Assembly: GCF_026625725.1 (NCBI RefSeq) | Contig: NZ_CP113060.1 | Span: 4,098,001 to 4,162,000 of the forward strand | Source: Pseudomonas sp. SL4(2022) | Lineage (GTDB): Bacteria > Pseudomonadota > Gammaproteobacteria > Pseudomonadales > Pseudomonadaceae | Direction of reading: 5' to 3' | Length of the DNA stretch: 64,000 bases | Notes under the pieces: generated by a model | Database searches by the model: none | What the model was told of the DNA's origin: nothing | The model's input: only the letters and a program-made list of their open reading frames with translations | In this document: one piece after another, positions 19,457-27,010 of the stretch | How positions within the stretch are numbered: the stretch's first letter is position 1 | Layout: each line of letters opens with the position of its first letter | Position numbers and translations under genes: made by a program

Positions 19457-20119
19457 TTGCTAAAGTGCGTAACATGGAATATGCAGGGCGGCACTGGGGC
19501 AAACTCAATAGTGGAGCAACTAATCCAGCGCGACGGGGCTGATGTTGTTTTTCTTCAAGAGTCTGCAGAAAGAGGAGATGCCATTGGTAATATTTACGAC
19601 TACGTGGGTAACTCTGGGCGCGGTGAAAACAAGGTTCACTATGAAGGATCCAGGATGCGCTGGCATGGCGGGTACCAGGGCGCAACATCAATAGTATTGA
19701 AGCAGGGTCTAGGCGCAACTATTTCTGGCACCATACCCCATCCGACAGGAGATGGCCGCGGAGTTCTTTATACGACAATTCCACGAGCCGGAATGACGAT
19801 ATACCTTTGTTCTATACATGCTTGGTCGCCATCAGGAAATGACTGGGACAAAGTCGCTGGATGTTTACTTGATGAGATAGTCAATCTCGCTGGTAACAAT
19901 CCGGTGATAGCTGGTGGTGACTTCAATAAGGCAGCTGGACGAGAGAAGAATATAGGTTCGTGGGAGTTGGCTGGTGGCTCGCAAATGTCTGGAGGAACTC
20001 TTGACGGCTTCTGGCTATACAATCTCCCTCAGAATGGTTACGGGGACGTGAATTCTGTCGGCGTTTATAACTCAAAAAAAGGTGACCACTTTCCCGTCTG
20101 GATGCAAATTAATCTTTGA
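19457..20119 (+). CDS. CdtB/DNase I-like nuclease, candidate T6SS effector
   Basis: 220 residues of the endonuclease/exonuclease/phosphatase fold. All the expected catalytic residues can be placed: Asn8 in TWNMQGG, Glu35 in FLQES, His121 in SIHAW, Asp155 and Asn157 in GGDFN, Asp183 in TLDGFW, and Asp210-His211 in GDHFPVW. The TWNMQGG opening and overall size are closest to cytolethal distending toxin subunit B rather than to ExoA or bacterial exonuclease III. It starts at a TTG (19457) backed by a strong GAGGAGG six bases before. There is no signal peptide, as expected for direct T6SS delivery. It lies 76 bases before vgrG, the usual place for an effector. A phosphatase role on phosphoinositides is an alternative known for this fold. 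Confidence 0.75.
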   Translation: MLKCVTWNMQGGTGANSIVEQLIQRDGADVVFLQESAERGDAIGNIYDYVGNSGRGENKVHYEGSRMRWHGGYQGATSIVLKQGLGATISGTIPHPTGDGRGVLYTTIPRAGMTIYLCSIHAWSPSGNDWDKVAGCLLDEIVNLAGNNPVIAGGDFNKAAGREKNIGSWELAGGSQMSGGTLDGFWLYNLPQNGYGDVNSVGVYNSKKGDHFPVWMQINL

Positions 20120-20195
20120 ATATATTGAGAATAGAAACTGTAGGGAAGGCTTACTAATGACGCTCCACGCTTAACGATTGGCCCATGAGGTTCTA

Positions 20196-22202
20196 ATGCC
20201 CCGCCCCACCGACACCAATACCAGCCTCTCCCTCAGCGCCTCCGCTCTGACGGATCTCTACCCCCAGACGCTTTCCGGGGACGAGGCGTTGAACGAGCTG
20301 GGCAGCCTGACCCTCAATGGTGACAGCGCCACCGCGCTGACGTTGAGCAGTGCCGTGGCCACGCATATCACCGCTACCCTGCACAACGACGCCAACCAGC
20401 GCCCCCTCGACGCCCTAGTCGCAGAGATCCGCCAGCTCCCCGCCGATGCCACGGCCGACCGCTATCAAGTGGTGCTGCGCCCCTGGCTCTGGTGGCTGAC
20501 GCTGGCCAGCAATAACCGGGTGTTTCAGAACCTTTCCACCAGCGACATCGTCACCACCCTCTTCAAGGCCCATGGCTTCACCGACTTCAAGCTGTCGCTC
20601 TCCGGCAGCTACTCGCCGCGCGAGTATTGCGTGCAGTACGGCGAAACCGACTTCGCCTTCGTTTCGCGGCTGCTGGAGGAGGAAGGCATCTTCTGGTTCT
20701 TCACCCACGAGGACGGCAAGCACACCCTGGTACTGGGCGACAGCAGCGATGCTTTCGTGCAGATCCCCAACGGGCCGAAGGTGCCCTACCTTGGCCAAAG
20801 CATCGGCCAGCGCGAGCTGCATGGCATCCGCTCGGCGCAGTACAGCGTGCAGGCAGTGAGCGGAGTGTACAGCGCCACGGACTACGCCTTCACCACTCCC
20901 ACCACCTCGCTCTACAGCAATGCCGAAGCCGTGGCTGGGCCGCTGTCGATGTACGAGCACCCGGGCGGCTATATCGCCAAGGCGCGCGGCGATGCGTTGA
21001 CCAAGCAGCGCGTGGACGGGCTGCGCAGCCAGGAGAAGCGCCTTATCGGCGAGAGCGACTGCCGCTGGCTGGTGCCCGGTCACTGGTTCACCCTCACCGG
21101 GCATGACGACGCCAGCCTCAATATCGACTGGGTGGTGACCGCCGTCACCCATGACGCCAGCCACGAACACTACCGCAACCGCTTCGAGGCTATCCCCAAG
21201 GCCACCGCCTACCGCCCGCCCCGGCTTACGCCAAAGCCGCGCATGCACACCCAGACCGCACAGGTGGTGGGCAAATCCGGCGAGGAAATCTGGACTGACC
21301 AGTACGGCCGCATCAAGATCCAGTTCCCCTGGGACCGCGACGGCAAGAACGACGAAACCTCGTCCTGCTGGGTGCGCGTGGTGCTGCCCTGGAGCGGCAA
21401 GGGCTTCGGCATGCAGTTCATCCCACGCATTGGCCAGGAGGTGATCGTCAGCTTCATCGACGGCGACCCGGATCGCCCGCTGGTCACCGGCTGCGTCTAC
21501 AACGGCGACAACACCCTGCCCTACGCCCTGCCGGACAACCAGACCCAGTCTGGCATCAAGACCAACTCCTCGAAGGGCGGTGGCGGCTTCAACGAGCTGC
21601 GCTTCGAGGACAAGAAAGACGCCGAGGAAGTCTTCCTCCAGGCGCAGAAGGACATGAAGATCAACGTGCTCAACGACAGCACCGCGACCATCGGCCACGA
21701 CGAAACCCTCACGGTGCAGAACGCCCGCACCCGTACGGTAAAGGAAGGCGACGAAACCATCACCCTGGAAAAGGGCAAGCGCACGGTGACCATCCAGACC
21801 GGCAGCGACACCCTCGACGTGAAGGACAGCCGCACCGTCAGCGTCGGTGCCGACCAGACCCACAGCACCGGCGGCAACTACAGCCACACCGTCAGCGGCA
21901 ACTACGAGCTGACCGTGGACGGCAACCTCACCATCAAGGTAACTGGCACCCTCACCCTGCAGAGCAGTGGCGACCTCACCGCCAAGAGCGACAAGAACCT
22001 CACCACCCAGGCCGGCATGGCACTCACCGACAAGGCAGGCACCTCGCTCACCAACCAGGCCGGCACCTCCCTGGACAACAAAGCCGGCACCACCTTGACC
22101 AACGACGCCGGCGTCAGCCTCACCAACAAGGCCGCCGCCGAACAGACCGTGGATGGCGGCGGCATGCTGACCATCAAGGGCGGCCTGGTGAAGGTCAACT
22201 GA
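20196..22202 (+). CDS. vgrG: T6SS spike protein VgrG (TssI)
   Basis: 668 residues. The gp27-like domain includes REYCVQYGETDFAFVSRLLEEEGIFWFF (about 137-164), followed by the OB-fold/gp5 region with DQYGRIKIQFPWDRDG and FIPRIGQEVIVSFIDGDPDRP. A beta-helical needle made of short repeats follows. No enzymatic C-terminal domain is fused, so cargo is probably carried on adaptors or a PAAR-type tip. I chose the ATG at 20196, seven bases after GAGG; an upstream TTG at 20178 is less likely. The order clpV, small genes, vgrG matches the H3-type locus of P. aeruginosa. Confidence 0.95.
   Translation: MPRPTDTNTSLSLSASALTDLYPQTLSGDEALNELGSLTLNGDSATALTLSSAVATHITATLHNDANQRPLDALVAEIRQLPADATADRYQVVLRPWLWWLTLASNNRVFQNLSTSDIVTTLFKAHGFTDFKLSLSGSYSPREYCVQYGETDFAFVSRLLEEEGIFWFFTHEDGKHTLVLGDSSDAFVQIPNGPKVPYLGQSIGQRELHGIRSAQYSVQAVSGVYSATDYAFTTPTTSLYSNAEAVAGPLSMYEHPGGYIAKARGDALTKQRVDGLRSQEKRLIGESDCRWLVPGHWFTLTGHDDASLNIDWVVTAVTHDASHEHYRNRFEAIPKATAYRPPRLTPKPRMHTQTAQVVGKSGEEIWTDQYGRIKIQFPWDRDGKNDETSSCWVRVVLPWSGKGFGMQFIPRIGQEVIVSFIDGDPDRPLVTGCVYNGDNTLPYALPDNQTQSGIKTNSSKGGGGFNELRFEDKKDAEEVFLQAQKDMKINVLNDSTATIGHDETLTVQNARTRTVKEGDETITLEKGKRTVTIQTGSDTLDVKDSRTVSVGADQTHSTGGNYSHTVSGNYELTVDGNLTIKVTGTLTLQSSGDLTAKSDKNLTTQAGMALTDKAGTSLTNQAGTSLDNKAGTTLTNDAGVSLTNKAAAEQTVDGGGMLTIKGGLVKVN
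21996..22139 (+). repeat. 24-base repeats encoding the VgrG needle tip
   Basis: Six imperfect 8-residue units of the form (T/S)LTNxAGT follow each other near the VgrG C-terminus (NLTTQAGM, ALTDKAGT, SLTNQAGT, SLDNKAGT, TLTNDAGV, SLTNKAAA). They fit strands of the triple-stranded beta-helix. Such a tandem array can change length by slippage and so change needle length. Confidence 0.8.
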
Positions 22203-22209
22203 GGCGCCC

Positions 22210-22752
22210 ATGGCCAACGGTAATCTCGACCTCACCCGGGGTGACAGCCGCCTCCAGGGTAAATTGCAGGACGGTGCCCTCGATGGCCCGGTGCGCATCC
22301 AGGAAGCTGGCCGCCCGCAGGCCCAGCTTGGCTACGCCAATGGTGTGCTACACGGCCCCAGCATCCTCTACCACCCCAACGGCCAGGTGTCTGCACACCT
22401 GCCCTACGCCGACGGGCGCTTGCATGGCGTGGCTCAATACTTTGCCGCCGAAGGCTGGCTACAGCGCAAGGTCGCCTACCGCCAGGGATTGATCCATGGA
22501 GAGGCCAGTAGCTATTACCCCGATGGCCGCCTGGCCGAACTTGAACACTACCGTGACGGCGTGCGTGACGGTCTTTATCAGCGCTTCCATGGCAACGGCC
22601 AGTTATCGCATCGCAGTCGCTACCTCAACGGCAAACCAATGGACGAAGGCCAGGGCTTCGCCGAAGACGGCCGCCCACTGGACGCAGAAGGTAAGCCCAT
22701 CTCGCGACTACGCTGGTGGTGGAGGCGATGGAACGAATCGGCCGAGACCTAA
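22210..22752 (+). CDS. MORN-like repeat protein downstream of vgrG
   Basis: 180 residues with at least five MORN-2-like repeats (GxLHGxxxxYxPNGQ, GRLHGVAQYF, GLIHGEASSYYPDGRL, GVRDGLYQRFHGNGQL). There is no signal peptide. It begins 7 bases after the vgrG stop, so it is co-transcribed. Similar repeat proteins next to vgrG in Pseudomonas may help load effectors or act as immunity proteins; which applies here is unknown. The Arg/Trp-rich C-terminus (RLRWWWRRW) could touch membranes. Confidence 0.75.
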   Translation: MANGNLDLTRGDSRLQGKLQDGALDGPVRIQEAGRPQAQLGYANGVLHGPSILYHPNGQVSAHLPYADGRLHGVAQYFAAEGWLQRKVAYRQGLIHGEASSYYPDGRLAELEHYRDGVRDGLYQRFHGNGQLSHRSRYLNGKPMDEGQGFAEDGRPLDAEGKPISRLRWWWRRWNESAET

Positions 22753-22810
22753 TAGGCGAAAGGCCATCTGCGTTGGCGTCGCTGCCTCGCTAACGTTTTC
22801 CAACGGTTTA

Positions 22811-23203
22811 CTAGGGAATCAGCATCTGCATCTGACCGGGCATGACTATCTTGATCACCCCGGCCCAGTTGCACATCAGCGAGCAGTTGGCATCCAACGA
22901 AGGCATATTGCCCAGCAACATGGTCGGCGCACCAGGTATCCAGGGCGTTGCCGTAGCCGGTATACAAGGCATGGGAGTCAGCACCCCAAGTGCCGCTGCA
23001 GTGGCAGCCGCCACCATCGGATTGGCCAAACTCTGGCACATGCCAAAGGGCATGATGTTCACCAGAGGGATGTGATCCATGATATTCGCCGCCGGCATGC
23101 CTGTCGTCAGTGTGCGGTTCATCGGCAACACGTTCAACACACTCGGGGCAACGCCAAAACTGCACTGCAATGTCGCACCACTGCATACCTGCGGGCAGCC
23201 CAT
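22811..23203 (-). CDS. PAAR-like spike-tip protein (DUF4280)
   Basis: About 130 residues in the DUF4280/PAAR-like family. The pattern GATLQCSFGVAPSVL is followed by MPAANIMDHIPLVNIMPFGMC, then LTPMPCIPATATPWIPG, then CNWAGVIKIVMPGQ, with conserved Cys residues for a metal-bound tip. PAAR-like proteins sharpen the VgrG spike and carry effectors. The ATG at 23203 follows a G-rich stretch; a GTG at 23209 is also possible. It is encoded opposite to vgrG and convergent with the MORN-like gene, so it has its own promoter, which I could not define. No effector domain is fused to it. Confidence 0.85.
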   Translation of the reverse strand: MGCPQVCSGATLQCSFGVAPSVLNVLPMNRTLTTGMPAANIMDHIPLVNIMPFGMCQSLANPMVAAATAAALGVLTPMPCIPATATPWIPGAPTMLLGNMPSLDANCSLMCNWAGVIKIVMPGQMQMLIP

Positions 23204-23305
23204 CTGCACCCCCGATTAAGGCAACTAGCTAAGAAGATGAACTGCAGATTTAGTCAAATGGCCAACGTGGGTCAACACCCAATTTACATAATCAAAAAGC
23301 CTACT

Positions 23306-23376
23306 TTCAGGCACAGGCTTACACACGCTGGCAGCGATCCCCTCTCTGTGACCATAGCCGTAGAACCTCATCTAAT
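23306..23376 (+). promoter_or_regulatory. Candidate promoter and GacA-type upstream site of the small RNA
   Basis: A sigma-70-like pair is visible: -35 GTGACC at 23348-23353 (4/6), a 17-base spacer and -10 TCTAAT at 23371-23376 (5/6), predicting initiation near 23383. About 60 bases upstream of that lies TTCAGG-N6-CTTACA (23306-23323), which matches 9 of 12 fixed positions of the GacA upstream activating sequence TGTAAG-N6-CTTACA, the right half perfectly. The left half is poor, so GacA control is a hypothesis. Confidence 0.45.
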
Positions 23377-23382
23377 CACATC

Positions 23383-23496
23383 AACTGAAGCGCAGGACGC
23401 GCTCAGGATCACGGATGATCGACCATAGCCAGGATGGCTATCGACAGGATGCTGGAATGGTCTTGAAAAACCGCTTAGGCGGGTTTTTGTTTTTTC
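23383..23496 (+). ncRNA. Candidate Rsm-type (CsrA/RsmA-sequestering) small RNA
   Basis: About 113 bases with six GGA motifs (starting at 23395, 23406, 23413, 23432, 23447 and 23454). Three lie in the apical loops of consecutive hairpins: AGCGC-AGGAC-GCGCT (23389-23403), GATCA-CGGA-TGATC (23407-23420) and ATAGCC-AGGAT-GGCTAT (23425-23441). GACC at 23421 and GGTC at 23459 could close the third and fourth elements, and an intrinsic terminator follows. GGA in hairpin loops is the recognition element of RsmA/CsrA, and the size matches RsmX/Y/Z. Known targets of RsmA include T6SS mRNAs. I cannot say which named Rsm RNA, if any, this is. Confidence 0.6.
23466..23495 (+). terminator. Intrinsic terminator, probably bidirectional
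   Basis: AAAAACCGC, loop TTAG, then GCGGGTTTTT followed by more T residues. The rightward U-run ends the small RNA. The opposite strand has a matching A/T arrangement, so it can also stop transcripts of the leftward solute-binding gene ending at 23570. Confidence 0.75.
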
Positions 23497-23569
23497 CTCA
23501 ACGTCATGATGTAGCAGATTGGCGTAAGCCCCCCTGCTCGCGAACTGAATAAACGTAAGGCCATATCGT

Positions 23570-24658
23570 TCATTGGGCTGGCGAACGCGCCTGCATGGCC
23601 TGCATGGACATCTTTAGCATCAGGTTATTTGCGGTTCGGTCATAGGCAGGCCATAAGCGTTCTGCGCTAAAAAGCTCGGGATTGGCGTTAAGCATCGGGT
23701 TATCCACACTGGAGACCACCGCCACCATGTTCAGCTCCGTTACCACTCGGTGCTGCACCTCCTCGGAGAGAAAGTGGTCTATCACCAGATAGGCGGCCCG
23801 CAGCTTTTCACCACTGACGCCTTTGGCAATATTCATGGTGTCCAACCAGGCAGTATCGCCTTCGGCAAACTCTACCCGCTGCCAGTCCTCACCACGTGCG
23901 CGCTGGGCTGCTATTTCTGGGCCGTAGCTGGCGACTAACAACTGCTCGTCGCGAAACTGCGGAGCGCTTACCCAAAATTCGTCGACCTGTGCATACAGGC
24001 GATCAAGGAAATCTTGCGCTGGGCTGTCCGCTGCAGCAAACAGCTTGGCGTCTTTGCGTTTACCGCTGCGCATCAGGTCGTGCAGCAGAAAGGGCGACTC
24101 ACCCAGAGCGAGAAAGGCCATGGCGATGTTGGGCTGCACCTGGCCGCTGGTGAGCGCCAGCTTACCCTTCCAGCGTGGCTGCAACAGATCGCTCAGGTGC
24201 CTTGGCAATTCGTCCTTGCTGAGTTTTTGCATATTTGCCCAGATGCCGTAAGTACCCCCGCCGAAGGGCACGTAAAGTAGGCGCTCGCCATCCATCCCCA
24301 TGTCCAGATGAGCCAGTTGCGGCAATAGCTGTTTGAAACGGCTCAAGCGCGTGGAGTCGATTGCCTGCAACAAGCCAGTCATTCGGCCTTGCTGCATTTT
24401 CAGGTAGTTGAGGGTAAGGAAACTCAGGTCGGCTCTGCCGGCGCGCAGCAGCATGAACATCTGTTCAGGGCCTTCGGCGTAGGGGGCGATGACTTCAGCT
24501 TTCACTGCGAGCCCATGCTCGGCCAGGCTGCGGTTAATAGCCACCAGGTCCTCGGCGCTGACATAACCCTCCCAGGCGAGGATACGCAGGGTCTGTTCAG
24601 CCACGGCGCACTGCACCATACCTAGAGTTAGCCACAGAGCAGCCATCAGCTTGAGCAT
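23570..24658 (-). CDS. Periplasmic solute-binding protein (PotD/SBP family 8 type)
   Basis: 362 residues with a signal peptide (MLKLMAALWLTLGMVQCAVAEQ). The start of the mature chain, LRILAWEGYVSAEDL, is the hallmark of polyamine, iron(III) or phosphonate-type family 8 binding proteins, and PFGGGTYGIWANMQKL and DTAWLDTMNIAKG fit the same fold. No permease or ATPase gene is adjacent. It lies about 320 bases downstream of phoX on the same strand, so it might take part in phosphorus scavenging, but the LAWEGY opening is more like polyamine binders. The ligand is unknown. Confidence 0.75.
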   Translation of the reverse strand: MLKLMAALWLTLGMVQCAVAEQTLRILAWEGYVSAEDLVAINRSLAEHGLAVKAEVIAPYAEGPEQMFMLLRAGRADLSFLTLNYLKMQQGRMTGLLQAIDSTRLSRFKQLLPQLAHLDMGMDGERLLYVPFGGGTYGIWANMQKLSKDELPRHLSDLLQPRWKGKLALTSGQVQPNIAMAFLALGESPFLLHDLMRSGKRKDAKLFAAADSPAQDFLDRLYAQVDEFWVSAPQFRDEQLLVASYGPEIAAQRARGEDWQRVEFAEGDTAWLDTMNIAKGVSGEKLRAAYLVIDHFLSEEVQHRVVTELNMVAVVSSVDNPMLNANPELFSAERLWPAYDRTANNLMLKMSMQAMQARSPAQ

Positions 24659-24978
24659 GGACGATCCTAAAATGCAGGAAGTGTTTTGATACTAGGTGAT
24701 AGTGAGGCTACCTGCCTACCACCTGACCAAAGGAGTGAATCGTCCAAATTTTGTAGGCAAGTGACTGTCCGTATATGGACGCCACCTTATTGCAAGCTTC
24801 CTCACTTTGGTGCCCGTACCGACTGCGTAGGTATAGTCGGCCTTATATATCTGCATCGTTTCGATGGGAACCATCGATGGGCTATTCGGGCGCTGGCGCC
24901 CAATCGCGTCCACGAGCTTCTCGCGGATGGACATCTGAGTGGTTTCCAGCGCCGGTTCGACCGGTTTATCGTCCCCGC
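24659..24978. other. Intergenic region downstream of phoX
   Basis: 320 bases with no assigned gene. A leftward open frame (24716-24934, ATG in the context DDKPVEPALETTQMSIREK) runs on from upstream and looks weakly protein-like. It resembles nothing I recognise and has no ribosome-binding site; it may be a gene remnant. No terminator hairpin is obvious after phoX. Confidence 0.4.
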
Positions 24979-26934
24979 TTAGCTGCCAATCACCCCGCCG
25001 TCATTTTTGGTGATCAGCACCGTAGTTGAGCGCGGCCGGGTTTGGCCGTCGCTGGCCGGGTAGCTGATACCAGGGTGCTGCACATTCGCCCACATCGCCT
25101 TGCCATCCGGACTCCAGGCCAAGCCGGTGATTTCGCAGCCGCGCGGGCCGACCAGAAAACGTCTGACCTCACGGGTGCTCGGATCAGCACACAGAAGCTG
25201 GTTGCAGCCCATGCTCTGCATCGCCGCTTCATCGTCGCCGTAGTCGGTCTGAATCCAGAGGCGGCCGTGGCTGTCGAAGGCCAGCCCATCGGGTGAGGAA
25301 AAGATGTCGCCATTGATGGTGCCAGTAAGGTTGGCGGGCACCACGTTGCCGTTGGCATCCTTGGTGCCTTTCTGCTCGCCCGCCAGCAGGAACAGCTCCC
25401 AGGTGAAGGTTTCAGCGCTGGGGTCGGCGTCCTGCTCCTTGAAACGCAGAATTTGCCCATGCAGGTTCTGCGGACGCGGGTTGGCTTTGTCGGTGGCTTG
25501 TTTGTCGCCGCGACCATCGTTATTGGTCAGGGCCACATACACCTCACGGCTGGCAGGATGCACGGCCGCCCACTCGGGGCGATCCATCGGCGTTGCGCCG
25601 ACCAGGTCCGCCGCAGCGCGAGCGTTAAGCAGCACTTCGGCCTGGCTGGCAAACCCGCTGGCGCTGGTCAGGCCGTTTTGCCCATGCACCAGCGCCAGCC
25701 ACTGACCGGAGCCATCAACATCGAAACGCGCGACATAAAGAGTGCCTTCATCCAGCAGGGTGCGGCTGGCCTTGGGGTTGGCTGCATCAAAACGCCCGCT
25801 AGGGACGAATTTGTAGACGTACTCGCCCTTGGCATCGTCGCCAGAGTAGAACGCCATACGGCCGTCATCGCCCAGGCTCAGGGCCGCACATTCGCGGCTG
25901 AAACGACCGAAAGCGGTGCGTTTGACCGGCTGCGCCTGTGGGTCGAAAGGGTCAATTTCCACCACCCAGCCAAAGCGATGCGGCTCGTTGACGTAACCGC
26001 CGTGGGCTTGCGTTGGATCCGGGCTGGCATTGAAGCGCGGATCGGCGGTCTCCCAGGCGTAGTTCTTACTGGTGCCTTCTTTGGCCAGACCATAGCGTTT
26101 GTGCGACACGCGGCTGGCGTAGTCGGCCTGATCACGGTTGATGAAGTAGTTGTGCCAGTTTTCCTCGCAGGTGAGGAAGGTGCCCCAGGGCGTGATGCCC
26201 GTGGCGCAGTTGTTGATCGTGCCGAGCACTTCAAGGCCTGTTGGGTCGGCGACGGTTTGCATCAGTTCATGCCCGGCCAGCGGACCGGCAATGCGCATGC
26301 TGGTCAGGGCGCTAATGCGGCGGTTATAGGGCGAATCCATAACCCGCTGCCACTGCCCGTTGGCGGCCTTTTTCACTTCGATAACCGACACGCCATGGGC
26401 GGCTTGTTCCTTGCGCACTTCGCTTAGCGGCCGAGGCTTGCTCTGGTCGATCAGGTTGCCGGGATGCAGCGGCGGGTTGACATATTCGTGGTTCATGACC
26501 AGCAGACCACGGTCTGTTTCGCCGTCAAAGGCGAAAAAATCCATGCCATCGTGGTTGTCGCCGGCTTGCTTGAGTTGCGCCTGCCAATCGTCGCTGGCAT
26601 CCGGGTTCCAGTGCGGCGCGCCGGCCTCGACCGGGTCACCCCAGGAGAAGAACGGCATGGCGCTATAGCCTTCGGCGACCAGCACGCGGTCGAATTGCGG
26701 GGCGATCTGCACTGGCACGCCCTTGAAGCCCAGCAGCGGGCTGCCCCCGGCACTGCGGCAGGCACTGATGCCGCCGGCGAAGAAACCGAGCGCGGCAAGG
26801 GTGAGCCCGCCCTTGAGCACATTGCGCCGCGCAGGGTTTAGCAAATCGCTCAGCGCCGAGTTGGCACTGGGGTTGATCGCTACATCGTCGTGGGCTTCAA
26901 GGCTGGCGTGAAACTGCTGGTGATTCTGGTTCAT
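24979..26934 (-). CDS. phoX: PhoX-type Tat-exported alkaline phosphatase (DUF839)
   Basis: About 651 residues. A twin-arginine signal (ARRNVLKGG, about residues 36-44) precedes a hydrophobic stretch. Motifs of the PhoX family include GLLVMNHEYVNPP, TFLTCEENWHNYF and GFFSRECA-like calcium and iron ligands, and the C-terminal region contains SPDGLAFDSHGRLWIQTDYGDDE. PhoX enzymes release phosphate from monoesters in the periplasm and are typically PhoB-controlled. I chose the ATG at 26934 over a GTG at 26937. It lies 74 bases after tonB and is probably the last gene of the operon that begins at the receptor at 33563. No Pho box was found directly upstream. Confidence 0.85.
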   Translation of the reverse strand: MNQNHQQFHASLEAHDDVAINPSANSALSDLLNPARRNVLKGGLTLAALGFFAGGISACRSAGGSPLLGFKGVPVQIAPQFDRVLVAEGYSAMPFFSWGDPVEAGAPHWNPDASDDWQAQLKQAGDNHDGMDFFAFDGETDRGLLVMNHEYVNPPLHPGNLIDQSKPRPLSEVRKEQAAHGVSVIEVKKAANGQWQRVMDSPYNRRISALTSMRIAGPLAGHELMQTVADPTGLEVLGTINNCATGITPWGTFLTCEENWHNYFINRDQADYASRVSHKRYGLAKEGTSKNYAWETADPRFNASPDPTQAHGGYVNEPHRFGWVVEIDPFDPQAQPVKRTAFGRFSRECAALSLGDDGRMAFYSGDDAKGEYVYKFVPSGRFDAANPKASRTLLDEGTLYVARFDVDGSGQWLALVHGQNGLTSASGFASQAEVLLNARAAADLVGATPMDRPEWAAVHPASREVYVALTNNDGRGDKQATDKANPRPQNLHGQILRFKEQDADPSAETFTWELFLLAGEQKGTKDANGNVVPANLTGTINGDIFSSPDGLAFDSHGRLWIQTDYGDDEAAMQSMGCNQLLCADPSTREVRRFLVGPRGCEITGLAWSPDGKAMWANVQHPGISYPASDGQTRPRSTTVLITKNDGGVIGS

Positions 26935-27010
26935 CACGGCTCTCGCAAAAAGCTGGCGCGCATCGGCCCGCGCTGCTCAACACAGAGCAGCCTGGACAGC
27001 GGGCCTGGGT

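Noticed and set aside
20415..22298. A 627-codon minus-strand frame opposite vgrG
   Set aside because: Antisense shadow of vgrG; Val/Gly/Ala-rich with no recognisable motif.
24716..24934. Short minus-strand frame between phoX and the solute-binding gene
   Set aside because: Some protein-like sequence but no start signal, no family and no length; noted as a possible remnant only.
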